Source: Chloracidobacterium sp.
GTDB lineage: Bacteria; Acidobacteriota; Blastocatellia; Pyrinomonadales; Pyrinomonadaceae
DNA length: 64,000 nt
Reading direction: 5' to 3'
NCBI GenBank assembly: GCA_016716305.1
Contig: JADJWP010000002.1
Location: 62,001 to 126,000, forward strand
Under the pieces are notes generated by a model. The model had not been told where the DNA came from. It made no database searches and saw only the letters and a list, made by a program, of their open reading frames with translations. This document shows positions 38,274 to 47,456 of this stretch, one piece after another. How positions within the stretch are numbered: the first letter of the stretch is position 1; each line of letters opens with the position of its first letter. A program made the position numbers and the translations under genes.

Positions 38274-39482
38274 CTAGGCTTCCACAGCTTGCTCGCAAAT
38301 GGACGCGAATTGATCAGCAGCGTGCTGCCAGCCAAATTCTGACCTTACACGTTTGGCGGCCCTTATTCCAAGGGCGACTGCCTCCCTGTCGTTCTTAAGG
38401 AGTCGAATGACCGAATTGGCAAAATCGTTGACCGTATCTTTCAATAAAAGTTCGTTACCGTCAGTTAATGGCAAACCCTCGGCGCCGATCGTTGTCGAGA
38501 CTACCGGCAATCCCATTGCCATCGCTTCATAGATCTTTAATCGCGTTCCGCCCCCAATTCTTATTGGGACAACGTAAACAGCGGCATTTTTCATAAGCGG
38601 CCGCACATCAGGTACCCGTCCAGTAACCGTTATGTTCGGATAGCGCCGCGCCAATTCGCGGAGTTCTGGGAATGGGTCGCGACCGACAACAGTCAGTGAT
38701 ACGTCCGGAACCTCGTGTCTGATCGTCGGTAGGATGTCATTAATAAACCAATTGATCGCATCGTGATTCGGTAACCAATCCATCGAACCGGTAAAGACAA
38801 GATTCGGCCCTGAGGCTGTATCGTCATTTCTTCGAGCAAAGAACGCCGTATCAACACCGGTTGGTACATCAAAAACGCATTGTAATCCGTATTCGCTTCG
38901 AAATACCGCTGCATCTTCGGCCGAAACTGCAATCACTGAATCGAACCTTCGGCATGTATTTCGCTCAAAATCGACCGCTCGCTTCCATTGGGATTCAAGA
39001 TATGCTTTCTTAATTGGGTTTGTCGCGACATCCGCATGCCGTTTCCAGATCATTGCCTCGACATTGTGCTGGAAAAGAAGCGATGGAATGCTGATCTCTT
39101 CGGGCAGGTTTATCGACGACTGCAGGAAGTCGCATATCAAAATGTCGTGTCGATCTTCCTTTAGGACCTCAGAGATCTTTCTCGTCATCGCCTGAGCACG
39201 ATACTTCGAAATGAAGTACGGAAGCGGCAAAAAAAGATTTGCGACCAATTCGGCATAAAACCGAGCACCGAATTTTGGGGCTACTCGGTGCGGAACAGTG
39301 ATCACCTCATGCGCATATTCCTCGGCTTTTTCGAGGGCGTCAGGATCGGCAGTGCCGTCATCTAGCGTTAAGTAGGTTATGTGATGGTGGCGCTTTAGCT
39401 CCTTAAGCATATGATACGTACGTATCTTTCCGCCCTTGTCGACCGGATGCAACAATTCAGTTTTAAGCCAAAGAATTTTCAC
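38274..39482 (-). CDS. Family 4 glycosyltransferase (resembles exosortase-locus sugar transferases)
   Basis: 402 residues, GT-B. The start MKILWLKTELLHPVDKGGKI matches the DKGxKIR start of the GT4 group often found in PEP-CTERM/EPS loci. The C-domain has LVFTGSMDWLPNHDAINWFI, and IYEAMAMGLPVVSTTIGAEG forms the donor site. It probably adds one sugar to the repeat on the cytoplasmic face. It is between the first amidotransferase gene and a GT-C gene. Confidence 0.88.
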   Translation of the reverse strand: MKILWLKTELLHPVDKGGKIRTYHMLKELKRHHHITYLTLDDGTADPDALEKAEEYAHEVITVPHRVAPKFGARFYAELVANLFLPLPYFISKYRAQAMTRKISEVLKEDRHDILICDFLQSSINLPEEISIPSLLFQHNVEAMIWKRHADVATNPIKKAYLESQWKRAVDFERNTCRRFDSVIAVSAEDAAVFRSEYGLQCVFDVPTGVDTAFFARRNDDTASGPNLVFTGSMDWLPNHDAINWFINDILPTIRHEVPDVSLTVVGRDPFPELRELARRYPNITVTGRVPDVRPLMKNAAVYVVPIRIGGGTRLKIYEAMAMGLPVVSTTIGAEGLPLTDGNELLLKDTVNDFANSVIRLLKNDREAVALGIRAAKRVRSEFGWQHAADQFASICEQAVEA

Positions 39483-39528
39483 GATTTTAACGGGGCTCCG
39501 ATGCGCGACGGTTTAGTTCTTCCTCTAA

Positions 39529-41439
39529 TTAGGGGCGTTCGCCGTCGATGAAAGTACGCTGCCAGATCTCGAAATTAACGAGCGACCAAAGTCGCTCGTC
39601 GTGGTTTTCGCCATTCATATGCCGTTCTGCTATGTTCCTTACCGCATCTGCGTCGAAGATGCCTCTGCCGAGCGATCTCTCTGAAAGGACATATTCATCT
39701 ACGATTCCGCGGTATTGACCGCGAAACCATTTTCCGATAGGGACCGGGAACCCCATTTTACTTCGTGTTAAGATCTCATCGGGCAGCACGCCTTTCATTG
39801 CCTTACGCAAAACGTACTTCGTCTTACTTCCGCGCAGTTTCATGCGCTGCGGCATCGAGGCCGTAAATTCCATTAACTTGTGATCCAAGAAGGGAACCCG
39901 GCTTTCGATTGACGCCGCCATCGACATCTGGTCCTGTTTCATCAACAGTTCATGCAGATATGTTTTGGTATCGGTGTACAGCATCCGGTCGAGCATTTCG
40001 CCGCCTTCCAAGCTATTAAACAGACGTGACATCTCGGCATACGGGTCAGTCGATCCGTTCAAACGGTCCTTGGTTGTCGCCGACAAAAGATGTCCCTGCA
40101 TCGATCGCGAAAATACCGCGAAGTTATCGAAATACGCCGATTCGATTGTCGGTTCCACAACAAAGAAGCTCTTCTTCAGCGAATGTCTGATCTTTGAGTC
40201 AAGCGGCAGGACTTCAATCGCCGCTGCAAAGTGACTGCGTAGCGCTTCCGGAGCTATCTTATCGAATAGCTTTCCATATTTGATGTTTGTAAGCGTTTTC
40301 GCGTATCGACCGTAACCGGCAAGGCTCTCGTCGCTTCCTTCGCCGGTTAAGACCACCTTCACATGCTCGGCCGCGAGTCTCGATACGAAATTCAATGCGA
40401 TGCTTGATGGGTGTGCGATCGGTTCGTCCTCGTGCCATATCAGTCGCGGAAGTGCTTCAAAAAAGCTGTGCGGGGAGACGATCACCTCGTGATGGTCGGT
40501 TCCAAATCGATCTGAAACGAGTCTCGCATACCTGAGTTCGTTAGCTTCTCGTTCCTCGAACGCAACAGAGAAGGTCTTGACGCGCCCATCAACCATCCGT
40601 GACATCTCAGCTGCTATCGCACTCGAATCAATGCCGCCCGACAGAAACATCCCGAGCGGAACATCCGCCATCAGCCTCAGCCTCACCGACTCGGTGAACA
40701 GCGAGGACCATTCCTCGATCCATTCGCGATCTGAACGCGGGGAAACGGCGTCGCGATCAAACGAAATATCCCAGTACCTGTTTATTTCTACTCTGTCATC
40801 GCCGAATGTTAGTGTGTGCCCCGGAAGAAGCCGTTTCACACCGGCGAACATCGTTAGTTCGCCTGAGGTTCCGTGATTTGCTAAATAGTCGGTCAGAGCT
40901 CGGTATTCCAGTTCCGGTTTCACGGCTCCGGCTTCGAGCAGGGCTTTGATCTCGGATGCGAAGAAGAAACTGCCGTCATCAGAATTAGCGTAGTAAAGCG
41001 GCTTAACTCCTAGGCGGTCGCGTGCGATGAAAAGTTCATTTGATCTCGCGTCCCAGATGGCGAAAGCAAACATCCCGCGAAACTTATCAACACATGATGC
41101 TCCGTAAGCCTCGTAGGCCTTTAATATCGTCTCAGTGTCGGATGTGGTCCTGAAAGTGTAACCGCGATCTTTGAGCTCCGGTCTCAGTTCGAGATGGTTA
41201 TACACCTCACCGTTATAGACGATCACGCACGTACGATCGTCGTTGAACATCGGCTGTTGTCCCGTCTTGAGGTCGACGATCGATAGGCGGCGGTGGCCGA
41301 GGCCAACCCTTCCGTCAATAAAAACCCCTTTCTCATCGGGCCCCCGGTGGGTCATCGTATCGCGCATTCGTTCTATCAGACCAGCATTTGCTGTCCGCGC
41401 TGAGCGCCGCGAAAATACGATCCCGTTGATTCCACACAT
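39529..41439 (-). CDS. AsnB-type glutamine amidotransferase (asparagine synthase family)
   Basis: 636 residues. The N-terminal class II glutaminase has nucleophile Cys2 (MCGINGIVF), HRRLSIVDL and YNGEVYNHLELRPEL. The C-terminal synthetase has the ATP pyrophosphatase loop MFLSGGIDSSAIAAEM. Such proteins in EPS loci, known as amidotransferases of exosortase A systems, probably amidate a uronic acid or another carboxylate of the polymer instead of making asparagine. A second homologue is at 48222-50123. The neighbours are a cupin and a GT4. All catalytic motifs are present. Confidence 0.88.
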   Translation of the reverse strand: MCGINGIVFSRRSARTANAGLIERMRDTMTHRGPDEKGVFIDGRVGLGHRRLSIVDLKTGQQPMFNDDRTCVIVYNGEVYNHLELRPELKDRGYTFRTTSDTETILKAYEAYGASCVDKFRGMFAFAIWDARSNELFIARDRLGVKPLYYANSDDGSFFFASEIKALLEAGAVKPELEYRALTDYLANHGTSGELTMFAGVKRLLPGHTLTFGDDRVEINRYWDISFDRDAVSPRSDREWIEEWSSLFTESVRLRLMADVPLGMFLSGGIDSSAIAAEMSRMVDGRVKTFSVAFEEREANELRYARLVSDRFGTDHHEVIVSPHSFFEALPRLIWHEDEPIAHPSSIALNFVSRLAAEHVKVVLTGEGSDESLAGYGRYAKTLTNIKYGKLFDKIAPEALRSHFAAAIEVLPLDSKIRHSLKKSFFVVEPTIESAYFDNFAVFSRSMQGHLLSATTKDRLNGSTDPYAEMSRLFNSLEGGEMLDRMLYTDTKTYLHELLMKQDQMSMAASIESRVPFLDHKLMEFTASMPQRMKLRGSKTKYVLRKAMKGVLPDEILTRSKMGFPVPIGKWFRGQYRGIVDEYVLSERSLGRGIFDADAVRNIAERHMNGENHDERLWSLVNFEIWQRTFIDGERP

Positions 41440-41462
41440 ATTGGTTCTATAGACCGAACGCT

Positions 41463-41837
41463 CTAAGAAACCCGGCCAAAATCGTCCTCAAATCGCACGA
41501 TGTCATCTTCGCCAAGATATTCGCCCCGCTGTACCTCAATGAACACCACCAGTTCATCACCGGGGTTTTCGATACGATGTGCCGAACCCACGTTTATGTC
41601 GACTGATTCACCAGCGTTCTTGATGATCTCCTGACCATCAATAGTAACCTTTGCGGTTCCTTGAACAAAAAACCAATGTTCAGATCGCATCGCGTGCTTT
41701 TGATAGCTCAATCGCTTTCCGGGAAGTACCTCAATGCGCTTTACCTTAAAGTTCCCGCCCGTATCAATGACCGTGAAACTCCCCCACGGTCGCTGGTCAA
41801 AGGGGGGATGATTATCGATCGGCTTGCTGTCGGACAT
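41463..41837 (-). CDS. Cupin-domain protein, mannose-6-phosphate isomerase type II-like
   Basis: 124 residues, a single cupin. Signatures are DQRPWGSFTVIDTGGNFKVKRI and LSYQKHAMRSEHWFFVQGTAKVTIDG with the metal-binding His/Glu set, then HRIENPGDELVVFIEVQRGEYLGEDDIVRFEDDFGR. This equals the isolated C-terminal phosphomannose isomerase domain of bifunctional ManC/AlgA. It would supply mannose-6-phosphate for GDP-mannose and so for the AlgD reaction. The guanylyltransferase half is not in the window. A strong ribosome-binding site (GGAGG, four bases upstream) precedes the ATG. Confidence 0.87.
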   Translation of the reverse strand: MSDSKPIDNHPPFDQRPWGSFTVIDTGGNFKVKRIEVLPGKRLSYQKHAMRSEHWFFVQGTAKVTIDGQEIIKNAGESVDINVGSAHRIENPGDELVVFIEVQRGEYLGEDDIVRFEDDFGRVS

Positions 41838-41933
41838 TGTTCCTCCAAGTCACTCACTGTTCAATTCTACATTTATCTCGAACCTCTGAGGTACGTAGAC
41901 CAATGATAAAGTCCTCAAATCGTATCGTCGGGT

Positions 41934-43925
41934 TCAAATTTTCCACGTGACCGTTGCTGTAAACTCGATCGTGCCGCTCCCGGCGAAACTGAATACAAGT
42001 CTTTTCGATGGTATCTCCTTTCCGTAGACGGGAGATAAGTGAGAGTCTATCAACTGCCATCGGCCCTCGGAATCTAACGACTCACCAATCAACCTGGTTT
42101 TGATTCGCACATCGTGCTCGTCTAGGTCATTCCCTGAGAGTGTCACGACTTCGTCTTCGAAATTAACAACAATTCCAGGTGCCAATATGAAATTGATCTC
42201 GTAGGTATGTCGGGTTTCGCTTGATACACCGTCAACGATCCTTAACGATCCTCTCGGGCCGATCTCAATTGACCGTTCGTATTTAACTTCGAGGAAGTCA
42301 AATCCATCATGGCTCCCTCGGAATCTAACACCGCTATCGTGTTCATGCCATTCGATTAAACGGGCATTTGCCTGAGATTTCCAGGAGAACGGGCCTGCGG
42401 TCCGCGATGATGAGAAACCGTCGACCGTGAGGCAGTTGTGAGCCATCGAAGTGCGGTAGCGGTCGCGAGCCTCGAGATCTGAGGTGTATACGAATGTGCC
42501 TGAATCGACGAAAACAGACTTTCCAGCAAGCGATGCAACAAAACTCAGCGCATCCGCGTGGGCGTGTCCACCATTCATAAAGCCATGCGGCCCACAAATT
42601 ATAACGAAATGATCCGCATTCGGCTCCCACGAAGACCGAAATGTATAGAATCCTCCGTTTTCAAAGGATTCTGAATTTGATCGAGGTTCCTCAGGGTCTA
42701 AATCGGTCAAAGCTTCCGAGGACCCTGGCCCGGCGATCCACAGTAACTCATTCTCGAAGTTGTCGATCTGGTATTTGAGATCGCCGCGATCGAACAAAAA
42801 TGCTCCCAACAACAATAGGCGTCGAATATCTTCGATCGGCCTTGTCTCTGAAGAAAAATACCTTCCGCCATCGTCATCCCCAAAAAGCGGCATTGTGCCA
42901 TCGGGCCTGGTGATCGCTTTCAAAAATGAAAATAGGCTCTCGAGCCTGTTCTTGAGATCATCCTCGATCGGTAGCCCCTCGCGCGTTCTCATAAGTATCA
43001 AGTCCGAATAAAAATCCGCAGTGTAGCGCGCGTAGTGGCTTGCCTGTTCACAATAGCTGCCGTCCGGGCGGATGTGCCTGGATTGCCATACCATCAGAAT
43101 TCGATACCCAGTTTCTTTCCAACGCGTCGACATTCGACCACCGTTCAAGAACGTCCCAATGTAATACAGTCCTAATCCCTCGCCCGTAATATGTGTGTTT
43201 GGAGCAAAATACGTCGAAAGATAGGTCTCGATGTGCCTCGCTTGCAGCGAAAGGATCTTGAACATTCGCCGCTTAAGTTCAGACGTAAATAATGGCGAAG
43301 GCTCAAAATAAAAATACGAACGTATCCAGGAGATCGAACGGAAAGCAAGCTCGAGGCTTGAGAGCCAGTTTATCCCGACCTTTGGTGGGTTGTTTTCGAA
43401 CCAATCTTCCAAATGCGTGGCGAAGGTCTCCGCGAAGACCTCGTCGCCGCTTAGCAGATAAGCCTGTCCCAAAGTTTCAAAATACTGATGTCGGTTGAGT
43501 TCCCATATCACCTTTTTATCACCGGTTTTCGAAGCGTCGATCTCGTTGATCCGTGACCAGTGAATGTACGGCGACCGCCTTCCGGAAACCGGGTCTAGAT
43601 GCCAATCAGGAATCGGGCTTCCGAAATCGAGACCTTCGTAGCCTAGAAGATCGAATCGTCCATTTCGTATTCGATCGGCATCACGCAAAATTCGGTCTCG
43701 TTCATTGGGTAAGCGGGTTTCGACGAGGGATACAAACTCGCTTCGATCGGAGAGCCAAGGAGCGAAGATCAAGTGTCGATCGTCATGTGGGGTCAATTCG
43801 ACAGCCTCGATGCTTTGGTAACCAACAAACCCAAGCAGTTCCAACGACTTTGATACTTCTTGTCTGGATCTTGTCAAAAGTTCATCGAGGCTGCGTCCCC
43901 AAAGTTTTTGTATTGTCCCGAGCAT
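41934..43925 (-). CDS. Heparinase II/III family polysaccharide lyase-like protein
   Basis: 663 residues. The alpha/alpha toroid includes WLSSLELAFRSISWI, NTHITGEGLGLYYIG, DGSYCEQASHYARYT and PDGTMPLFGDDDGGR. The beta-sandwich includes the family motif HAHADALSFVASLAGKSVFV and RYRTSMAHNCLTVDG, with the catalytic His/Tyr type residues. This family cleaves uronic-acid polymers such as heparan or alginate by beta-elimination. No signal peptide is visible, so it may be cytoplasmic or exported by another route; this is common for EPS-cluster members. The start abuts the upstream GT4 stop (TGAATG). Linkage to an AlgD gene suggests a uronate-containing substrate. Confidence 0.87.
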   Translation of the reverse strand: MLGTIQKLWGRSLDELLTRSRQEVSKSLELLGFVGYQSIEAVELTPHDDRHLIFAPWLSDRSEFVSLVETRLPNERDRILRDADRIRNGRFDLLGYEGLDFGSPIPDWHLDPVSGRRSPYIHWSRINEIDASKTGDKKVIWELNRHQYFETLGQAYLLSGDEVFAETFATHLEDWFENNPPKVGINWLSSLELAFRSISWIRSYFYFEPSPLFTSELKRRMFKILSLQARHIETYLSTYFAPNTHITGEGLGLYYIGTFLNGGRMSTRWKETGYRILMVWQSRHIRPDGSYCEQASHYARYTADFYSDLILMRTREGLPIEDDLKNRLESLFSFLKAITRPDGTMPLFGDDDGGRYFSSETRPIEDIRRLLLLGAFLFDRGDLKYQIDNFENELLWIAGPGSSEALTDLDPEEPRSNSESFENGGFYTFRSSWEPNADHFVIICGPHGFMNGGHAHADALSFVASLAGKSVFVDSGTFVYTSDLEARDRYRTSMAHNCLTVDGFSSSRTAGPFSWKSQANARLIEWHEHDSGVRFRGSHDGFDFLEVKYERSIEIGPRGSLRIVDGVSSETRHTYEINFILAPGIVVNFEDEVVTLSGNDLDEHDVRIKTRLIGESLDSEGRWQLIDSHLSPVYGKEIPSKRLVFSFAGSGTIEFTATVTWKI

Positions 43926-45035
43926 TCAGTGCTTTTTTTTTGCGAGGCCCATATAGAGGTCGGTCCATTTGCCGCTGACTTCCTCCCACGTGTATTGTTT
44001 CACAGACTCGCGTGCAGCGGCGATCAAACGTTGGGCAAGTGCATCATCACTAAGCAATCGAAGGGCGTTCGCGGCGATCTCCTCATGATCGTTTTTTTCC
44101 ACCAATAACCCAAGTCGACCGTTCTCGACTATATACGGTATCCCGCCCGCGTTTGTGGAGACTACTGGCAGTCCGGCGGAGAATGCCTCTATTATCGAGT
44201 TCGGCATATTGTCGATGCTGGATGAGTTGAGGAATATGTCAGCTTCGTCGTATACGGCCGCCATTGCCTCCGGCCGTACTGCACCGCGGAATTCAACTGA
44301 ACTGATTTGAAGACTTCGAGCCAGTTCCTCTAAATTGTGCCGCTCCGGTCCATCGCCGACGACGATGAGCTTAGACCCCGGAAACTGGGTTTGAATTAGC
44401 TTGAACGCCCTTAAGGTACAAGCGACGTTGTAATGAGCTTCGAAGTTTCGATTCGACAAGAAAATCGGTTTGAGCGGCTTTCGACGGCGAAAAGGGAAGC
44501 GTTCTGAATCTACGAAATTGAACACGGATGTTGCCTCGATTCCGAAGTCGGCGAAGACATCGACCAGGTAGTCAGACGGAACCACGATTTTGTCGAACGA
44601 TCGAATTGTAGGGATCGCCGTTCGCCATCGACGAAGGTGATCTTCTGCCTCCCCACTTCGATAGTTCAGGATCGTCGGCTTTCCAAAGAGTCGAGAGATA
44701 ATTAGAGCAGGCGTCGGGCTTAAGAGAAACGACAGATACGACGCTGAAAATATGTGAACAACGTCGAACTTCCGCACATTTAGTAGAAGGTCAAGAACAT
44801 ATTTTGGCCATGTTATGAGTGTTCTGACATACTTAACGCGCTGCAAGCTAGGAAGGAACGACGGGTTTATCGGCTGCAGTCTTAATTCAACCTCTGACGA
44901 ACCGCTGAACTTTTCAAGCAAGCGATTTGCTTGAACCGTATGGCCGCCGACGATAGGAAGTATCGGAGCGACCAACATCACATTTACCTTTGATGATTCG
45001 TGCTTTGAGGTCATATCGGAGTCGAATTCGGACAC
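43926..45035 (-). CDS. Family 4 glycosyltransferase
   Basis: 369 residues, GT-B fold: VAPILPIVGGHTVQANRLLE at the N-terminus, FLSNRNFEAHYNVACTLRAF, VVGDGPERHNLEELA, and IIEAFSAGLPVVSTNAGGIP with the EX7E glutamates. A GTG start at 45035 is kept because AAGG lies just upstream; ATG at 45014 is an alternative. It sits directly before the heparinase-like gene and directly after another GT4, and is probably part of repeat-unit assembly. Confidence 0.88.
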   Translation of the reverse strand: MSEFDSDMTSKHESSKVNVMLVAPILPIVGGHTVQANRLLEKFSGSSEVELRLQPINPSFLPSLQRVKYVRTLITWPKYVLDLLLNVRKFDVVHIFSASYLSFLLSPTPALIISRLFGKPTILNYRSGEAEDHLRRWRTAIPTIRSFDKIVVPSDYLVDVFADFGIEATSVFNFVDSERFPFRRRKPLKPIFLSNRNFEAHYNVACTLRAFKLIQTQFPGSKLIVVGDGPERHNLEELARSLQISSVEFRGAVRPEAMAAVYDEADIFLNSSSIDNMPNSIIEAFSAGLPVVSTNAGGIPYIVENGRLGLLVEKNDHEEIAANALRLLSDDALAQRLIAAARESVKQYTWEEVSGKWTDLYMGLAKKKH

Positions 45036-45048
45036 GCAAAGCCTTAGC

Positions 45049-46190
45049 TCAACGGTCTTTCAGAACCGATTCGTAGAGCGAAAGGACGGAATCGGTCTGC
45101 CTCTCAGCCGAAAACCTTGTAAATGCGATCTCTTTTCCGCGTTGGCCGAGCCGGTCTGACAACGCTTTGTCCTCGAGAATCTTGATGATGCATGCAGATA
45201 ATGCCTCATCGTCATCCGAGCGGACAAGATATCCGGTTTCTCCGTCCTCAATAGCCTCTTTGGCTCCCCCAACGTCGGTTGCGACAACCGGCAAACCAGC
45301 TGCCATATACTCGATTATCGCATTAGAAAATCCTTCTGACCGTGATGTGAAAGCACACCGATTTCAGACATGCTCAGCAGACTCGGAATATCAATCGCGG
45401 AGCCAACAAAATGGCAATAATCTCCGATGCCAAGCTCGTTCGCTCGATCGATGAGGTTTTCACGAAGCTCACCCTCGCCGGCCAACAGGAACTCAGCTGA
45501 ATCGATACGCTCCCGTATTCTCTTTGCAGCCCGAAGAAACATTTGGTGGTTTTTCACGTCCGACCGCATATTGGCTACGATCGTGACGAACTTCGGATTA
45601 GCGCCAATTTCTATGCCTAGAGAGCGAAAAAACGATTCTCGATCTATAGTCGCTGCATTCGTGAATCGCGCAAGATCGAGTCCGTTATAGATCGTAACGA
45701 TCTTCTCTGGAGGAACATTGCGGTCAATAAGAAACGTCCTCACTGCCTCGGAGTTTGCGACGATCTTTTTCGCAAGACGAAATGACTGCCGCTCTACAAT
45801 GAGTTGGGAAGCTGACTTGCTTAGCGTCGAACGCTTCGACGCGATGCGAACGCATTGTGCAGATAGAGCCGCTCCAAACATGCCGAAAATATTAGTGTAG
45901 AAATCGTGAGTATGCACCAGGTCGATTTTCCTTTCACGAATATACCTTCCAATTTCAATGGTGCGATTGATGAAGTTAAGGTCATAAAAACTTGTTAGGC
46001 GGAATTCGGGTATCTCGTCGATCGGTATCCAATCAATAAGTTGCTTCAGAGGACCGCTTTTATCGAGGCAGGCGATAGAAATTTCGTACGTCCCATCTGT
46101 CGAAAGCGCTCGGGCAAGTTTTATTGACTGCAGCTCTGTGCCGCCGGTTTCGAAACTACCGATCAACTGTAGCACCCTGGGTTTTGCCAT
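45049..46190 (-). pseudogene. Family 4 glycosyltransferase, interrupted by a single-base frameshift
   Basis: Two frames make one ~380-residue GT4. The first, from ATG 46190, starts KPRVLQLIGSFETGGTELQS and contains KIVTIYNGLDLARF and FLLAGEGELRENLIDRA. It ends after IGVLSHHGQKDFLMR. The second frame continues with SEGFSNAIIEYMAAGLPVVA and DGETGYLVRSDDDEAL. One missing base near 45348, where the sequence reads CTTTCACATCACGG, would restore the expected LS-x-SRSEGFSNAIIEYMA. The rest is intact, so the break is either a recent mutation or a sequencing error. If real, the donor-binding domain is lost and the enzyme is dead. Confidence 0.82.
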
Positions 46191-46298
46191 AAATGCTCAA
46201 ATCTCGCTTCGAATCCAATCCAAAGCTGAAGAGCGAACGATGCAAGAAACTATCAGATTTGCCGAGAAATTCGCCACTGACCGCCTTTGTACGTGAGT

Positions 46299-47453
46299 CT
46301 AGTAAGGCCCCTCATTCATTATAGGAACTAAACGGTAATCACGATATTCGCCTGGTGAGCCTGAATTGCCATCTGCCGCCGCCATTGCCATATTGAACAT
46401 CTCGCGAGCCGTAGCAAAGTGAACAGTATATTCCTGGGAACGCTCACCATACTCAATTATTTCCGCGAAGTACCGTCGGGCGTCTTCGCCTATACATGCG
46501 GATTGATCGTGATCAAAAAAGCCGTGGCAATGGAGCTTTATGAAGATCCAGTCTGGCTTGCCGCTTACCGTGATGTTCGCACGTATCCAGCGCCGCAGCC
46601 GAGCAATGTCCATTGGTCGGAAATGAGCAAGCTCTCCGTTTTCTAATTTCGGTAGTGGCAAACCCTTCATTCTCTGCGTCCAATCGAGCATAAGCGGGCC
46701 CGTTACTATTAGAGGTAGAGTTAGTGCCCTGTTATTCGTTGTTAGACGTTTTGCCTTCCTATGCGGAGATCGGCTTTTGAGTGGTAACCCGCACTCATAG
46801 ATCGAGTTTAATACCGGGACCTGACTTCGGTCGGGCGCCGATGGGAGTGTCATGTCAACGTAACAGCCTGTTTCGTTCAAGATTTCAAGTTCATTGTCGA
46901 CTCCGCAGAACCGTCCGCCCGCGGAATTCCCGAGTGCCCAGTTTCCATGAACAAATGCATACATTGGCTCGCCGATTCCGCTCATACGCGAAAGACATTT
47001 ATGATCATTTGCAAGCGTGTCCCGGAAGTCGAGTATCCGGTTTCTAAGTCCATCTTCCGTATCTGGTTTATCGACTCCATGATGCAGATGTATCTCTACT
47101 TCTCCCAAGCCTTCCTTTTGAAGTCCCGATAACTTCTCCAGAAGTCCACGATCATATTGTTCCGCAGGATAGAAATTTGTGTGTCGAAATTTCGTTCCGT
47201 CTGTGTCGAGAACCGATTCACCGGTTTTGCGGGCTAGCTCGAACCACCTATCGAGTCTGCGGTGCTGCGACTCGATGTCAAAAAGTTCGGAACCCTTCCA
47301 GCTTGGTTCGAAATGATTTGCGATGCAGAAGATCAGGCGCTTAGGGCCTGCGTCCGAACTATTAAGCATTGCACGAGCTCGAGCGACAGGATATTGCAGC
47401 AGCCAAGGCAGGGCGTGTCTGATCCTTGCGATAGTAGATTCATTTCTTGCCAT
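46299..47453 (-). CDS. Divergent NodB-like (polysaccharide deacetylase superfamily) protein of unknown activity
   Basis: 384 residues. There is no standard TFDDG. The equivalent N-terminal strand reads RLIFCIANHFEPSWKGS. Other His-rich positions are EVEIHLHHGVDKP, YAFVHGNWALGNS and IFIKLHCHGFFDHD, spaced as in a TIM-barrel deacetylase. I did not recognise a named family. Position between the methyltransferase (3-bp gap) and a GT4 suggests action on the cytoplasmic lipid-linked glycan or on a nucleotide sugar. Alternative: a hydrolase with the same fold. Confidence 0.65.
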   Translation of the reverse strand: MARNESTIARIRHALPWLLQYPVARARAMLNSSDAGPKRLIFCIANHFEPSWKGSELFDIESQHRRLDRWFELARKTGESVLDTDGTKFRHTNFYPAEQYDRGLLEKLSGLQKEGLGEVEIHLHHGVDKPDTEDGLRNRILDFRDTLANDHKCLSRMSGIGEPMYAFVHGNWALGNSAGGRFCGVDNELEILNETGCYVDMTLPSAPDRSQVPVLNSIYECGLPLKSRSPHRKAKRLTTNNRALTLPLIVTGPLMLDWTQRMKGLPLPKLENGELAHFRPMDIARLRRWIRANITVSGKPDWIFIKLHCHGFFDHDQSACIGEDARRYFAEIIEYGERSQEYTVHFATAREMFNMAMAAADGNSGSPGEYRDYRLVPIMNEGPY

Positions 47454-47456
47454 AGC

